Source: Bradyrhizobium vignae
Lineage (GTDB): Bacteria > Pseudomonadota > Alphaproteobacteria > Rhizobiales > Xanthobacteraceae
DNA: 62,076 nt
Assembly: GCF_004114425.1 (NCBI RefSeq)
Contig: NZ_RDQF01000046.1
Span: 1 to 62,076, forward strand
Reading direction: 5' to 3'
The notes under the pieces were generated by a model that saw only the letters and a program-made list of their open reading frames with translations, ran no database searches and was not told the origin of the DNA. Positions 9,282 to 17,708 of this stretch are shown piece after piece (within the stretch, counting starts at the first letter, position 1; each line of letters starts with the position of its first letter). The position numbers and the translations under genes were made by a program.

Positions 9282-10457
9282 TCAGTCACGGCGATGGATG
9301 TCGTGGGTGACGATGCCAAGCTCGGGGGGCGGCGGGTCGAGGCGACGGCCATCGGCCAGCGTTCGGCGGATGTCCTCCAATCCGCTCTGCCAGTGGGCGC
9401 GCATCGCGCTCAGTCCGAACTCGTAGTCCCTGGAATGGCCCTCGTGGGGCTTGGTCTGATAGATCAGGTGGATGATGTTGTGGGAGCGATGGCGCGCCAG
9501 ATCCGCAATGGCGCGAATTTCCGGGTCTTGCTTTGCGCCATCCGGCAATTTCTCGATGGTCCGCTGCAGCGCCTGACGCATCTTTTGCATTCGCAGCATC
9601 TGGTCAGTGACCGCGCGCGTGCGGCTCGAATACTGGATGTCCTTCTGCCGGCTCGACACTTCCATCATGTCGTAGGGAACGCGACCCTTGGCCGACCAGA
9701 GGTCGATCTGGAACGCCAGCGTGTCGCAGGGTTCGCCGGAGAGCACGCGGGACAGAGGCGTGTTCGAAACCACACCGCCATCCCAATAGTGTTCGCCTTC
9801 GATCTCAACGGCGGGAAATCCCGGCGGCAGCGCGCCCGAAGCCATGAAATGCCTCGGTCCCAACCGGCGTTCGGCGGTGTCGAAATAGGTCAGGTTGCCG
9901 GTGCGAACGTTGACCGCGCCGACGGAAACGCGGACCTCGCCCGAGTTCAAACGGTCGAAGTCCACAAGCCGCTCCAGCGTTTTCTGCAACGGTGCAGTGT
10001 CGTAGAAGCTGGTCGCGGCATCGCCTGAGAACGGCGACCAGAAGGGCGACGGGAAGCGCGGCTTGAAGAAGCCTGGCTGGCCCTGCACCAGTGCCCGCAT
10101 CGCCGCGAGCGCGTTGCGTACCGAGTGGATGTCGAAAGCAAAGGGCAGGGCATTGGCCAGCCCCTCACCGGCGGGCCACTCGATCGAAAAGGCGCAGATG
10201 GTTTCCCAGAACTCGCGCAGCCGATCCACGCGCTCGGCCTCGGGCGAGCCGGCGATGATGGCGGCGTTGAGTGCGCCGATCGAGATGCCGGCCAGCCAGT
10301 TCGGCCGGATGCCGGCCTCGTGCAGGCCCTCATACACTCCAGCCTGATAGGCGCCCAGCGCGCCGCCGCCTTGCAGCACCAGGGCGACGACATCATATGG
10401 CAGCGACCTTGTCTGCTGCAGCTCAGAACCGGTTTGCTCGCGCATCACGTTCAACAT
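9282..10457 (-). CDS. Patatin-like phospholipase/esterase
   Basis: A serine lipase-type hydrolase of 391 residues counted from the ATG at 10457, chosen because GGGAG lies 8 bp upstream; an ATG at 10475 lacks a ribosome-binding site. Seen: the oxyanion motif QGGGALGAYQAG, the nucleophile elbow GISIGA (Ser near 59) and the catalytic DGG (Asp near 226) of the Ser-Asp dyad. The C-terminal region (MEVSSRQKDIQYSSR) matches a patatin subgroup common in Rhizobiales. Between acetoacetate decarboxylase and 3-hydroxybutyrate dehydrogenase it might hydrolyse a lipid or a hydroxybutyrate ester and so feed both enzymes, which is inference. Confidence 0.9.
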   Translation of the reverse strand: MLNVMREQTGSELQQTRSLPYDVVALVLQGGGALGAYQAGVYEGLHEAGIRPNWLAGISIGALNAAIIAGSPEAERVDRLREFWETICAFSIEWPAGEGLANALPFAFDIHSVRNALAAMRALVQGQPGFFKPRFPSPFWSPFSGDAATSFYDTAPLQKTLERLVDFDRLNSGEVRVSVGAVNVRTGNLTYFDTAERRLGPRHFMASGALPPGFPAVEIEGEHYWDGGVVSNTPLSRVLSGEPCDTLAFQIDLWSAKGRVPYDMMEVSSRQKDIQYSSRTRAVTDQMLRMQKMRQALQRTIEKLPDGAKQDPEIRAIADLARHRSHNIIHLIYQTKPHEGHSRDYEFGLSAMRAHWQSGLEDIRRTLADGRRLDPPPPELGIVTHDIHRRD

Positions 10458-10481
10458 GGCCAAAACTCCCTGCATTGCGAC

Positions 10482-11282
10482 TCAGCCGGCGTTGCCTTCG
10501 ATCAAGATTTCGGACCCGGTACCGCGTCGCCGTGAGACTGCAGCCGGTGACAGATAGTCGTGGACCACGGTGCCGAGGCCGAGGGTCAAGTCGGCGACGA
10601 CGTGCTTGGCCGACAGCACTTGCAGCACCGGCAGTTCGGCGACGGGCGCGAGCGCGTGCGAGTAGAGGTCGAGCGCAGCAGGCCCGCTCCATGCGCCCTT
10701 TACAGTGATATCCTCGCAATGGAAGCGCACGAGTTCGCAGATGCGCGCCGTGCCGTCGACATGCGGAATGATCTTCAGCAGGAAATTCGGTGCGGCGAGT
10801 TTTCGCGCTTCAGTCGCGGCGTCGAGGGCGCGATGTTTGTAGCCCATGGTGCCAGTCGCGATGCGCACCGAGCCGTAGTTCAAGGTGCCGACCAGGGTGT
10901 CGATCTCAACGGTGAGCTTCGGCTGCGCCAGCTTCTTGGGAAAACCCCATAGCTCGCGCCCGCCGGCAATCGGCGGATGATCGTTCAGGAACATCTGATG
11001 CACGAAGCTGCCGGCCTGGCCCTTGTAGCTCACCGGGACGACCTGGCCGCTTTCGGTGTAATCGCCGAAGCCGGTGGAATCGGGCATGCGGATGAATTCG
11101 TAGTTCACCACCGGCTCAGTGAGCTCCAGCGGTTCGGGCACGATCCGGCGCAACGCCTCGGGATCGGTCCGGTATTGAATGATGAAGTATTCGCGGTTGA
11201 CGAACCGGTAGGGCCCCGGCGGAAAGGCCGGGTTCGTCAGCGGCATGGCGAACGCGTTCGCGCGCACGGTCTCATGTTTCAT
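10482..11282 (-). CDS. adc: Acetoacetate decarboxylase
   Basis: A 266-residue protein of the acetoacetate decarboxylase family, which converts acetoacetate to acetone and CO2 through a Schiff base on lysine. Seen: GGRELWGFPKKLAQP, in which K116 is the expected Schiff-base lysine with a second lysine at 117 that would lower its pKa, and upstream SFVHQMFLNDHPPIAG. The C-terminus runs about 20 residues past the usual VHDYL end. It is located between an MBL hydrolase and a patatin in the same direction as 3-hydroxybutyrate dehydrogenase. Related family members act on other beta-keto acids or as enol-lactone hydrolases, but the intact lysine pair supports the named activity. Confidence 0.9.
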   Translation of the reverse strand: MKHETVRANAFAMPLTNPAFPPGPYRFVNREYFIIQYRTDPEALRRIVPEPLELTEPVVNYEFIRMPDSTGFGDYTESGQVVPVSYKGQAGSFVHQMFLNDHPPIAGGRELWGFPKKLAQPKLTVEIDTLVGTLNYGSVRIATGTMGYKHRALDAATEARKLAAPNFLLKIIPHVDGTARICELVRFHCEDITVKGAWSGPAALDLYSHALAPVAELPVLQVLSAKHVVADLTLGLGTVVHDYLSPAAVSRRRGTGSEILIEGNAG

Positions 11283-11450
11283 CGAAGTGACTCTGCTGGT
11301 GCTGTGAGGTGAACGGGCCGCGCGCCTTGCGGGGAGCGACCAAATGCTGGTGATCTATTGGAGGATCGGTGACCGCTTCCGATCGGTGCCGCAGGCGCGA
11401 ACTCGTTTTGCGCTGTGAGCTCGCGCTCTTCGGCTCCGACCATCCAGCTA

Positions 11451-12404
11451 TCAGTAGTCCCACCAGGCCGGGACCCAACGAAAGAGCTCGCCGGCCGCCG
11501 CGACCCGGCCTATGGACGGGAACGGCATATGCGTGCCCACCAGCCACGAACCGGTCGCCACCAGCTCCCGCAGGAGTTCGAGCCGGACGCGGGTCGCCTC
11601 CTCAGGATCGTGCTCAAAGCCGTTGTGCCATTCGGGGTGGTCGAACGAGACCGGGAAGATGGCGTCGCCGGCGAACATGAGCCGATCGTCGCCGGAGGCC
11701 AGGCGAACCACGCTGTGCCCTGGGGTGTGGCCACCGGTGCGACGGACGACGACTCCGGGCGCAATCTTGGACTCCTCTTCGAAGAGCTGTAGCTGGCCGT
11801 GATATTCGTCCAGGAATTGCTTGGACGCCCGCCGAGCCAAATCTGCGAGCACCGGCGGCATGGCCGTGCGGGAGAAGTCGGGGGAAGCCCAGAATTTGAC
11901 CTCCGCGGCGGCCACGTGGATCCGCAGGTCCGGGCGCAGCCGCTTCTTGACGCCGTCGACGAGCAGTCCGCCAACGTGATCGAAGTGCATGTGGGTCAGC
12001 ACCACGTCGGTCACGGAGCCAAGATCGATACCGGCGGCCTCGAGGCGCTGGCCCCACTGTCCCGCACGCGGAAAGTCCGGGTACTCCTCTCCCAGCCCAG
12101 CGTCGATGAGTATGGTTTGGCCGCCGCTGCGCACCACCACCTCGTTCAATGCCCAATCGAACGCGTCGCGCGACAAGAACATGTTGTCCAGCCAGGCCGC
12201 CCGGACGGCCGGATCGGCATTGGTAGCCATGGACTCGGATGGCGGCGTTAGCACCCCATCGCTGATCACGAGCACCTCGATCTCGCCGATTCGCAGCGCA
12301 TAGCGCGATGGAACCAGCTCGTCGGTCGCGGTTCTGCCGTGAGGGGAAGTGTTGTCGAGGTTCTTGATTGGCTTCTGTTTGATGCTGCGGATCATCTGGT
12401 TCAT
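11451..12404 (-). CDS. MBL-fold metallohydrolase
   Basis: A 317-residue metallo-beta-lactamase-fold hydrolase, counted from the ATG at 12404, which has GGAG 8 bp upstream; an in-frame start 24 bp earlier is less likely. Seen: the metal-binding signature THMHFDHVGG, a later His in GGHTPGHS, Asp in MFAGDAIFP and a C-terminal His in VGTHMPFPS, so the di-zinc site is complete. Such proteins include lactonases and other ester hydrolases; the substrate cannot be read from sequence. It lies in the minus-strand operon between an NDH-2-like flavoprotein and acetoacetate decarboxylase, with a 168 bp gap before the latter. Confidence 0.88.
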   Translation of the reverse strand: MNQMIRSIKQKPIKNLDNTSPHGRTATDELVPSRYALRIGEIEVLVISDGVLTPPSESMATNADPAVRAAWLDNMFLSRDAFDWALNEVVVRSGGQTILIDAGLGEEYPDFPRAGQWGQRLEAAGIDLGSVTDVVLTHMHFDHVGGLLVDGVKKRLRPDLRIHVAAAEVKFWASPDFSRTAMPPVLADLARRASKQFLDEYHGQLQLFEEESKIAPGVVVRRTGGHTPGHSVVRLASGDDRLMFAGDAIFPVSFDHPEWHNGFEHDPEEATRVRLELLRELVATGSWLVGTHMPFPSIGRVAAAGELFRWVPAWWDY

Positions 12405-12502
12405 CTTGAACACTCCGTTGCTTGACATTGAGATTCGATCTTGATGGTGGATTCCGTGGGCCGCGCTTCAGGCGGACGCGCGGCCCGTGTTGCGTCGGGC
12501 GC

Positions 12503-13708
12503 CTACAGCTTGGTGACTTGCTCCGGATCGGCCGAGGCGAGTGCGGCGGCGCGCTCGGGCTTGGGCGGATAGATCCAGACGCCGTTGATCTCCTGCTTCG
12601 TTTTCTTGGCGACGTCGCCGACCATCTCCACGGTGCGCTCCCAGCCGCGCGTAAACAGCGCGCCGGCTTCTCCGAGGTCGAGGCAGGTGACGTACGCCTT
12701 CTGGTGATAGGGCCTGGTCGGGACGCCAAGCAGTTCTGCAGCGGCGTTGTTGCCAGCGAACGCGCCCATCCGCGTGGCGTGCTGGCATGACATCAGCGCA
12801 TAGTTGCCCTCATCGTCGCAGGCGGCGCGAGCGGCATCGCCAGTGGCGAACACGTCGCGCACACCGGGCACGCGCAAACAGGGATCGACGAGCAGCCGGC
12901 CGAAACTGTCGCGTTCAGCGGGGATCTGTTGCGTCAGTGGGGCGGCGCGAATGCCGGCCGCCCAGATCACCGTCTCCGTCTCGATGTGATCGCCGTTCGA
13001 AAGCGTGACGCCGGATTTGTCGAGCGCGCTGACGCCGACGCCGACCCGGGTTTCCACGCCGACCTTTCGCAGGGCTTCCTCGATAACGGGGCGGGGGCCT
13101 TCGCCCATGTCGGGGGCGATCGACGGATTGCGTTCGACGATGATGACGCGCGGCTTTGCACCGTTGCCCAGGATCGCGCGCAGTCGCGTGGGCATTTCGG
13201 TTGCAGCCTCGATTCCGGTGAAGCCGCCGCCGGCAACGACGACTGTGTCTCGACCGTTCACCGCAGGCCGCTTCGGCAAGCTATGCAGATGTTTGTCGAG
13301 GGCAACCGCATCATCGAGCGAGTCGACGCTGAAACCGTGCTCGGCGAGTCCGGGAATATTAGGGCGGAATAGCCGGCTGCCGGTGGCCACGACCAAGCGA
13401 TCGTAGGAAAGGGTCTTTCGCGTGCCCTTGTTAGTGGCGAGCTGCACCATGCGAGACTTGGTGTCCACCGTCTCGGCACTGCCCTGCACATAGACGACGT
13501 CAATGGCATTGAGGACGTCGAGCAGGGGCGCAGTCATGGTTTCGGGCTTGGGCTCATAGAGCCGCGGACGAACCACCAGCGTCGGCTCGGGCGCAACGAG
13601 CGCGATCTCGAGCTGTTCGGGCGAAACGCCCTTGATATCGCGCAAGCGCGCTGCAGAGAGGGCGGCGTACATACCGGCAAAGCCGGCGCCGATGATGACT
13701 AATCGCAT
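12503..13708 (-). CDS. NAD(P)/FAD-dependent oxidoreductase, NDH-2-like
   Basis: A 401-residue two-dinucleotide-binding flavoprotein related to type II NADH dehydrogenases. Seen: N-terminal FAD motif IGAGFAGM, DRLVVATGSRLF, the second Rossmann motif VVAGGGFTGIEAA for NAD(P)H, and FATGDAA near the C-terminus that contacts the flavin. No C-terminal membrane amphipathic helix is obvious, so it may be soluble and act on quinones or electrophilic compounds instead of the respiratory pool. AGGAG 7 bp before the ATG fixes the start. It is the first gene of the run that ends with the EmrAB-type pump. About 500 bp upstream lies a direct-repeat element also found before the catalase gene. Confidence 0.85.
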   Translation of the reverse strand: MRLVIIGAGFAGMYAALSAARLRDIKGVSPEQLEIALVAPEPTLVVRPRLYEPKPETMTAPLLDVLNAIDVVYVQGSAETVDTKSRMVQLATNKGTRKTLSYDRLVVATGSRLFRPNIPGLAEHGFSVDSLDDAVALDKHLHSLPKRPAVNGRDTVVVAGGGFTGIEAATEMPTRLRAILGNGAKPRVIIVERNPSIAPDMGEGPRPVIEEALRKVGVETRVGVGVSALDKSGVTLSNGDHIETETVIWAAGIRAAPLTQQIPAERDSFGRLLVDPCLRVPGVRDVFATGDAARAACDDEGNYALMSCQHATRMGAFAGNNAAAELLGVPTRPYHQKAYVTCLDLGEAGALFTRGWERTVEMVGDVAKKTKQEINGVWIYPPKPERAAALASADPEQVTKL

Positions 13709-14180
13709 GTGTTGGCTCCTGTTGTTGGACTTCCAATAGTCCGCGCGCTGCCGCTCGCTGCCTGCGCAGCGATCGATGACGACGCGAAGAGGTGAATGAG
13801 AGATCTCGGTCCTTATGGACGGAGGCAGTCCGGTATCGATGACATCGGCATGAAGGCCTCACATGCCGGCGCGACAGCCCGACGAACCCAGCGGCCAACC
13901 GGAGCGAAGGACGATCGGCTGAGCGCCCTGCACCAAGCCCTCATAGGGAAGCCGCGGAGCGGTCCTGATCATGATGGACGTGACCGGCTTGATCATGTGC
14001 AGCGACGGTGCGGGCACTTCGTCGTCTCCTCCCGTAGCTGACGTGAAGCGGACAGCCAACGAAAGTCCATACAACGTTGCTATGCTAAGGCCTCTGCGCT
14101 GTGATGCGATTGGCAGCCGGCCGACGAAGTTCCTCCAGGTCATCTTTAGTCTCCGTCTGTTGGTTCGGACAGGATGATGG
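13709..14180. other. Gene-poor stretch upstream of the NDH-2-like gene
   Basis: I find no convincing gene here. A minus-strand reading frame of 94 codons (13859-14143) has no recognisable domain and no good ribosome-binding site. The stretch probably carries the promoter of the minus-strand operon starting at 13708. Confidence 0.4.
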
Positions 14181-14208
14181 TCTAACCGATCAGTCCTGCC
14201 GCTGCCCC

Positions 14209-14239
14209 AGAGGGATTGCCGTCACTGTAGAGCGATTGC
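14209..14239 (-). promoter_or_regulatory. Direct-repeat operator-like element (copy 1 of element B)
   Basis: On the plus strand AGAGGGATTGC is followed 20 bp later (start to start) by AGAGCGATTGC. The same arrangement, AGAGCGATTGA then AGAGCTATTGC with 20 bp periodicity, recurs at 17678-17708. Similarity extends over roughly 14181-14242 versus 17650-17711. Two direct repeats about two helical turns apart are typical of AraC-family operators. This copy lies just past the stop codon of the first AraC gene, on the upstream side of the minus-strand operon that starts at 13708. Confidence 0.5.
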
Positions 14240-14241
14240 TG

Positions 14242-15222
14242 CTAACGCATGCGCCTCCGCCAGTCGCGCGGTGTCTCGCCGGTCATTTTCCTGAAGGCCG
14301 CAGCGAAGGCAGTCTGCGAGGAATAGCCAAGCGCGGCTGCGATCGAAACGATGGACTCGTCCGTGTCGCGCAGCATGGTCATCGCCTGCGCGTGCCGGTG
14401 TTGGCGCAACCAAGCATGAGGCGAAAGCCCGGTGCTTTCCTTGAATGCGCGGCAAAAGTGAAAGCGCGAGAGGCCGGCGTCGGATGCTAGCGCATCGAGG
14501 GAGACGTCCGCATCGCTGTCTGAACGCAAGCGTTCGATGGCACGGAGCAGGACTTTCGGGGACAGCCCACCCGCGGCCGCCTGAAATGTCATTGGCGAGC
14601 CAGTGTGTGCAGCCAGCAGGCGCGTGGCCAGGAGATCTGTCAATCGCTGCCTAAACAGCGCATCCAGGGTCATGTTGCCTTCGAGAACATCTGCTGCACT
14701 CGTCAGCAATCGCGATGTAATCGGGTCTGGATACGCAATTCGCTCCAAAAGGTCCTGAGGAGCAGTATCGGCTTCGCTGGCAACGCGTGCGAGCGTTGTG
14801 TGCGGAAGGTAGAGCTGAATGAGGCTCAGAGGCGGGTGAATGCCGGGTCGACCAGTTGAACCGGCTGGTGTGACGTCCCATCGGGCGCTTGAGCCCGCCG
14901 GAATGACCGTCACAACCCCGGGACGAGCCGTTCCAGTCGCAACGGATCGTCCAGTGCGTCGCTCCAGTCGCTGCACGCCTACAGGGTAAGTCATTACGAC
15001 ATGGTCGGCCATAGGTTTGACGATGTCGTGCACGGGATCATGTTGCCAATGGGCGATCGCACCGGATGATTCTAACGCAATGCGGAGTGGTTGAGTTTGA
15101 AGCACGCGTGCCATCTCCTGATCCGCTGTACGGCGCTCGGCCACCTGTGCTGTTTCAGGATGCGCTTCGGAGGCGGCGAGCGGATTTTCTTGCGAAGGAT
15201 GGTGCCCGATCGGTTTGTTCAT
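14242..15222 (-). CDS. AraC-family transcriptional regulator
   Basis: A 326-residue regulator counted from the ATG at 15222; a GTG 39 bp upstream is also in frame. The N-terminal part (to about residue 210) is an AraC ligand-binding-like domain (cupin type), and the C-terminal 100 residues carry the two HTH motifs: VSLDALASDAGLSRFHFCRA and SIVSIAAALGYSSQTAFAAAF, ending in the usual TGETPRDWRRR. The promoter region it shares with the divergent AraC gene at 15535 holds a 42 bp element that recurs before the catalase gene. Likely targets are that gene and the minus-strand operon below 13.7 kb; this is inferred from the repeats. Confidence 0.9.
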   Translation of the reverse strand: MNKPIGHHPSQENPLAASEAHPETAQVAERRTADQEMARVLQTQPLRIALESSGAIAHWQHDPVHDIVKPMADHVVMTYPVGVQRLERRTGRSVATGTARPGVVTVIPAGSSARWDVTPAGSTGRPGIHPPLSLIQLYLPHTTLARVASEADTAPQDLLERIAYPDPITSRLLTSAADVLEGNMTLDALFRQRLTDLLATRLLAAHTGSPMTFQAAAGGLSPKVLLRAIERLRSDSDADVSLDALASDAGLSRFHFCRAFKESTGLSPHAWLRQHRHAQAMTMLRDTDESIVSIAAALGYSSQTAFAAAFRKMTGETPRDWRRRMR

Positions 15223-15370
15223 GACGGAGTGCTCAACTTCCGGGAAAGGATGCACCCGCACCGCCGGACCTGACCTGCCGGGCTGGCGTGAAGCCGTGGC
15301 CTCTTGTCTGCCGAATCGACGCTGAGCGGCGCGAGTTTTCGTCGGACGTTCTAGGCAGGTAGAAGTACGG

Positions 15371-15412
15371 GGTCTTTCCTGAAGCTGCTGCCCGTTGTCC
15401 GATTCTGCTCAA
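15371..15412 (-). promoter_or_regulatory. Repeated 42 bp regulatory element (copy 1 of element A)
   Basis: This 42 bp block matches 17563-17604 at 33 of 42 positions without gaps. The conserved cores are GTCTTTCCTGAA and TTGTCCGAT plus CTGCTCAA. It lies in the spacer between two divergent AraC genes, about 150 bp before the start of the minus-strand one. The second copy lies about 50 bp before the catalase start in the same orientation, which is what a shared operator or promoter would look like. Confidence 0.55.
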
Positions 15413-15534
15413 AGCCCGCGGTGCGGCATTTTGTGTAGGACCACGATGCAATTCGCGCGCGCTCAGAATCGCAAATCAGATGCCTTTATCGTTGGAATCA
15501 TTCCGAAAAATAGCCTTGCCACAGCTTTGTCAAA

Positions 15535-16578
15535 ATGCCCGCTTTCGCCGCCGCGGTACTAGACCACCACGCGCCCATCCTGGATAATCGAGCGACCACG
15601 CGAGCGAAAGAGCTGCGCGGGTCGCCTTCATTCATGGAAATGGGACTAATGACACAATCGGGCGTCTACGGACGAAGGATCGGGCAGCCTTTGAACCTGA
15701 AGGACGCGCCGTCGCTGGTCACGCGTTCGCTCCGAAGTGCCGAACTCGCGGTTGTCGAGACGCGGGACGACAATCCCGTGCCGGGTCTCTGCGGCGCCTT
15801 GCCTTCCGAGGATGCCTATCTCGTCAGTCTGAAGTTTCGCGAGTACCCGGACTGCGAATGCTGGGAGCGCGGCCGGTGCGTGATCAAGACGGACATCCGC
15901 GGCGGCGCAACCTACCTGTACGACCTGAAGCGCGATCCGCGCTACGTGATCGACAAGCCCTTCCACTCGCTGTTTTTCTATTTGCCGCGGTCGGCACTTG
16001 AGGACATCGCCAGGCAGAGCGGCGCGGCGCGCATTGGTGAACTCGCCTACGAGCCGGGCATTGGCCATGACGATTCCGTGGTCCGTCACCTGGGCACATC
16101 GCTGCTGGGTGCGCTTCATCGGCCTGATGAAGTCAATCAGCTCTTCCTCGACCACGCGATGCTCGCGCTCTCGGCCCACGTTGCCCACACCTATGGCGGA
16201 TTGAAGCGCAACACCGATCTAGCACGCGGCGGCCTTGCACCGTGGCAGATGAAGCGTGCCTGTGAACGGCTGGAGTCCGACCTCGGCGGAAGCCTTTCAC
16301 TGCAGCAGATCGCCGCCGAATTCGACCTCTCGGTCAGCCATTTTTCCCGGGCATTCCGCATCTCTACGGGCCTGCCGCCGCATCAGTGGTTGTTGCACCA
16401 GCGCGTCAAGGCGGCCAAGCAGTTGCTGACTGTGCGCGGGCTGCCGCTGTCTGAGATTGCGATTTCGGCGGGATTTGCCAATCAAAGCCACTTTACGCGA
16501 GTGTTTTCGTCGGTAGTCGGCCTCAGCCCGGGCGCATGGCGCCGCGAGAAGCACGGCGCGCCGGATAGCGAACCATAG
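15535..16578 (+). CDS. AraC-family transcriptional regulator
   Basis: A 347-residue regulator. The region 65-215 resembles the cupin_6/AraC_N type sensing domain (VSLKFREYPDCECWERGR, YDLKRDPRYVIDKPFHSLFFYLP), and the C-terminus has both HTH motifs (LSLQQIAAEFDLSVSHFSRAF and LSEIAISAGFANQSHFTRVF) and the final GLSPGAWRR. The ATG at 15535 has no clear ribosome-binding site; in-frame ATGs at 15634, 15640 and 15649 are alternatives, and homology begins after them. It is divergent from the other AraC gene and convergent with the catalase gene, 5 bp away. It probably controls its neighbours in response to a small hydrophobic or oxidant inducer, which is inference. Confidence 0.9.
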   Translation: MPAFAAAVLDHHAPILDNRATTRAKELRGSPSFMEMGLMTQSGVYGRRIGQPLNLKDAPSLVTRSLRSAELAVVETRDDNPVPGLCGALPSEDAYLVSLKFREYPDCECWERGRCVIKTDIRGGATYLYDLKRDPRYVIDKPFHSLFFYLPRSALEDIARQSGAARIGELAYEPGIGHDDSVVRHLGTSLLGALHRPDEVNQLFLDHAMLALSAHVAHTYGGLKRNTDLARGGLAPWQMKRACERLESDLGGSLSLQQIAAEFDLSVSHFSRAFRISTGLPPHQWLLHQRVKAAKQLLTVRGLPLSEIAISAGFANQSHFTRVFSSVVGLSPGAWRREKHGAPDSEP

Positions 16579-16583
16579 TCGGC

Positions 16584-17510
16584 TCAGCCTCGCGTGGCCT
16601 GCGAGATGGCATAGGCGGCGCAGCGCGCCGCAAACATCTCGTCCGGGGGATGACCGATGCCTTCGGCGAGATTTGCCGGATTAAAGTTCGCCTCGTCGCA
16701 CGCCTCATTGGATTCGACGCCCGTGATGACGATCGTTCCCAGCCGCACCGCTTCGCGTTCGTCTTCATCCGGCCATCGGACGGTGACGTCCATGACGGGA
16801 TCGCCGCTCCGGTCGAGCAGCGCCATCAGGCTGAACCTGACGTCGCGTGCCGCGATCCGCTGATCGAGGTCGTCGCTTAGGAAGTCGGCAGATTTTCCCC
16901 TGGCCTCCTCCTCGGTCAGCGTAACCTCTCCGCCGACCGGCTCGACCTTGAATTTGATGAAACGCGTCTCGCCTCTTGAGTTCGTCGCGGGAAAGGCGTG
17001 CACGCCCCAGTAGGTCGTGCCGGCAAAGCTTCCCGGCAAAGGCCGCGCAGCGAGATAATTCGCCTGAAACAGCGTTTCGGGATTGGCGACGGAGAAAGCC
17101 TTGACCCGAGCCGCGTCGATCTTGCCGCCCGGCCCGGGAATGCGCGCCTTGAGGAAAACCAGCATCTGATCGAGCGTCCTCGCATAATGTACAGGCGCGT
17201 TCTGAGTAAAGATCTCTGAGCGCTGGCCCTCGCTGCCGAGCCGGAAGGCGAAACCGCGCAGCACGAGCTTGTCCGTGTCTGCGACCCTCGGATGACCCCC
17301 GCCTACGGAGAAGCGCGCCAGCACGCGGGACGGTCTGGTGAAACTCCGGGATTTCGTGATCTCACTGGCCTGATCCGACGGGGCATAGGTGCCACGCACG
17401 CACCGGCCCTTGGCGAAACTCGCGCGTGCCTGTGGCGGCGCCCCGGCCACCGCTTTCAGGGCCTCGACGATTGACGCGGCCGCAGCGGCGCTGTTCGGGA
17501 ACTGGGGCAT
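16584..17510 (-). CDS. Catalase-family peroxidase (SrpA-like)
   Basis: A 308-residue heme protein of the small catalase-related (SrpA-like) group, shorter than true catalases (about 480). Seen: KGRCVRGTY, RVLARFSVGGGHP, RGFAFRLG, the NAPVHYARTLDQMLVFL stretch and FIKFKVEPVGGE. At the place where catalases carry the distal heme His (HAKG) this protein has F32 (SFAKG), so the usual catalase chemistry is doubtful and peroxidase or another activity may apply. No signal peptide is evident, unlike many relatives that are exported. The upstream region carries copies of elements A and B, suggesting control by the neighbouring AraC proteins. Confidence 0.88.
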   Translation of the reverse strand: MPQFPNSAAAAASIVEALKAVAGAPPQARASFAKGRCVRGTYAPSDQASEITKSRSFTRPSRVLARFSVGGGHPRVADTDKLVLRGFAFRLGSEGQRSEIFTQNAPVHYARTLDQMLVFLKARIPGPGGKIDAARVKAFSVANPETLFQANYLAARPLPGSFAGTTYWGVHAFPATNSRGETRFIKFKVEPVGGEVTLTEEEARGKSADFLSDDLDQRIAARDVRFSLMALLDRSGDPVMDVTVRWPDEDEREAVRLGTIVITGVESNEACDEANFNPANLAEGIGHPPDEMFAARCAAYAISQATRG

Positions 17511-17562
17511 CCGTGGTCTTCGGCCTGATCTTGGGTCTCGTTGTGGGCGCTGCGGGGTCCGG

Positions 17563-17604
17563 TGTCTTTCCTGAATCGGCCGTGTCTTGTCCGATCCTGC
17601 TCAA
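17563..17604 (-). promoter_or_regulatory. Repeated 42 bp regulatory element (copy 2 of element A)
   Basis: This is the partner of 15371-15412 (33 of 42 identical, no gaps), lying about 50 bp before the catalase start codon and in the same orientation relative to the gene as copy 1 has to the first AraC gene. Conservation is concentrated in two blocks separated by about 12 variable bases, which argues for protein-binding half-sites and against a decayed coding repeat. Confidence 0.55.
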
Positions 17605-17677
17605 CGACTGGGATCGACAGTCGATCAAAGCCGCGAGCGATGGCGATCATCTAGCGGACCAGCCGCGCCGCCGCGCC

Positions 17678-17708
17678 AGAGCGATTGACCTCATTCCAGA
17701 GCTATTGC
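17678..17708 (-). promoter_or_regulatory. Direct-repeat operator-like element (copy 2 of element B)
   Basis: AGAGCGATTGA and AGAGCTATTGC lie 20 bp apart, start to start, matching the element at 14209-14239. It is about 170 bp upstream of the catalase gene and 75 bp further out than element A, an arrangement suited to an AraC-type activator. Confidence 0.5.

Noticed and set aside
8760..10028. 422-codon plus-strand frame opposite the 3-hydroxybutyrate dehydrogenase and patatin genes
   Set aside because: It spans two convincing minus-strand genes and their junction and has no recognisable motif.
13859..14143. 94-codon minus-strand frame in the gap before the NDH-2-like gene
   Set aside because: No domain, no ribosome-binding site and atypical composition; treated as non-coding.
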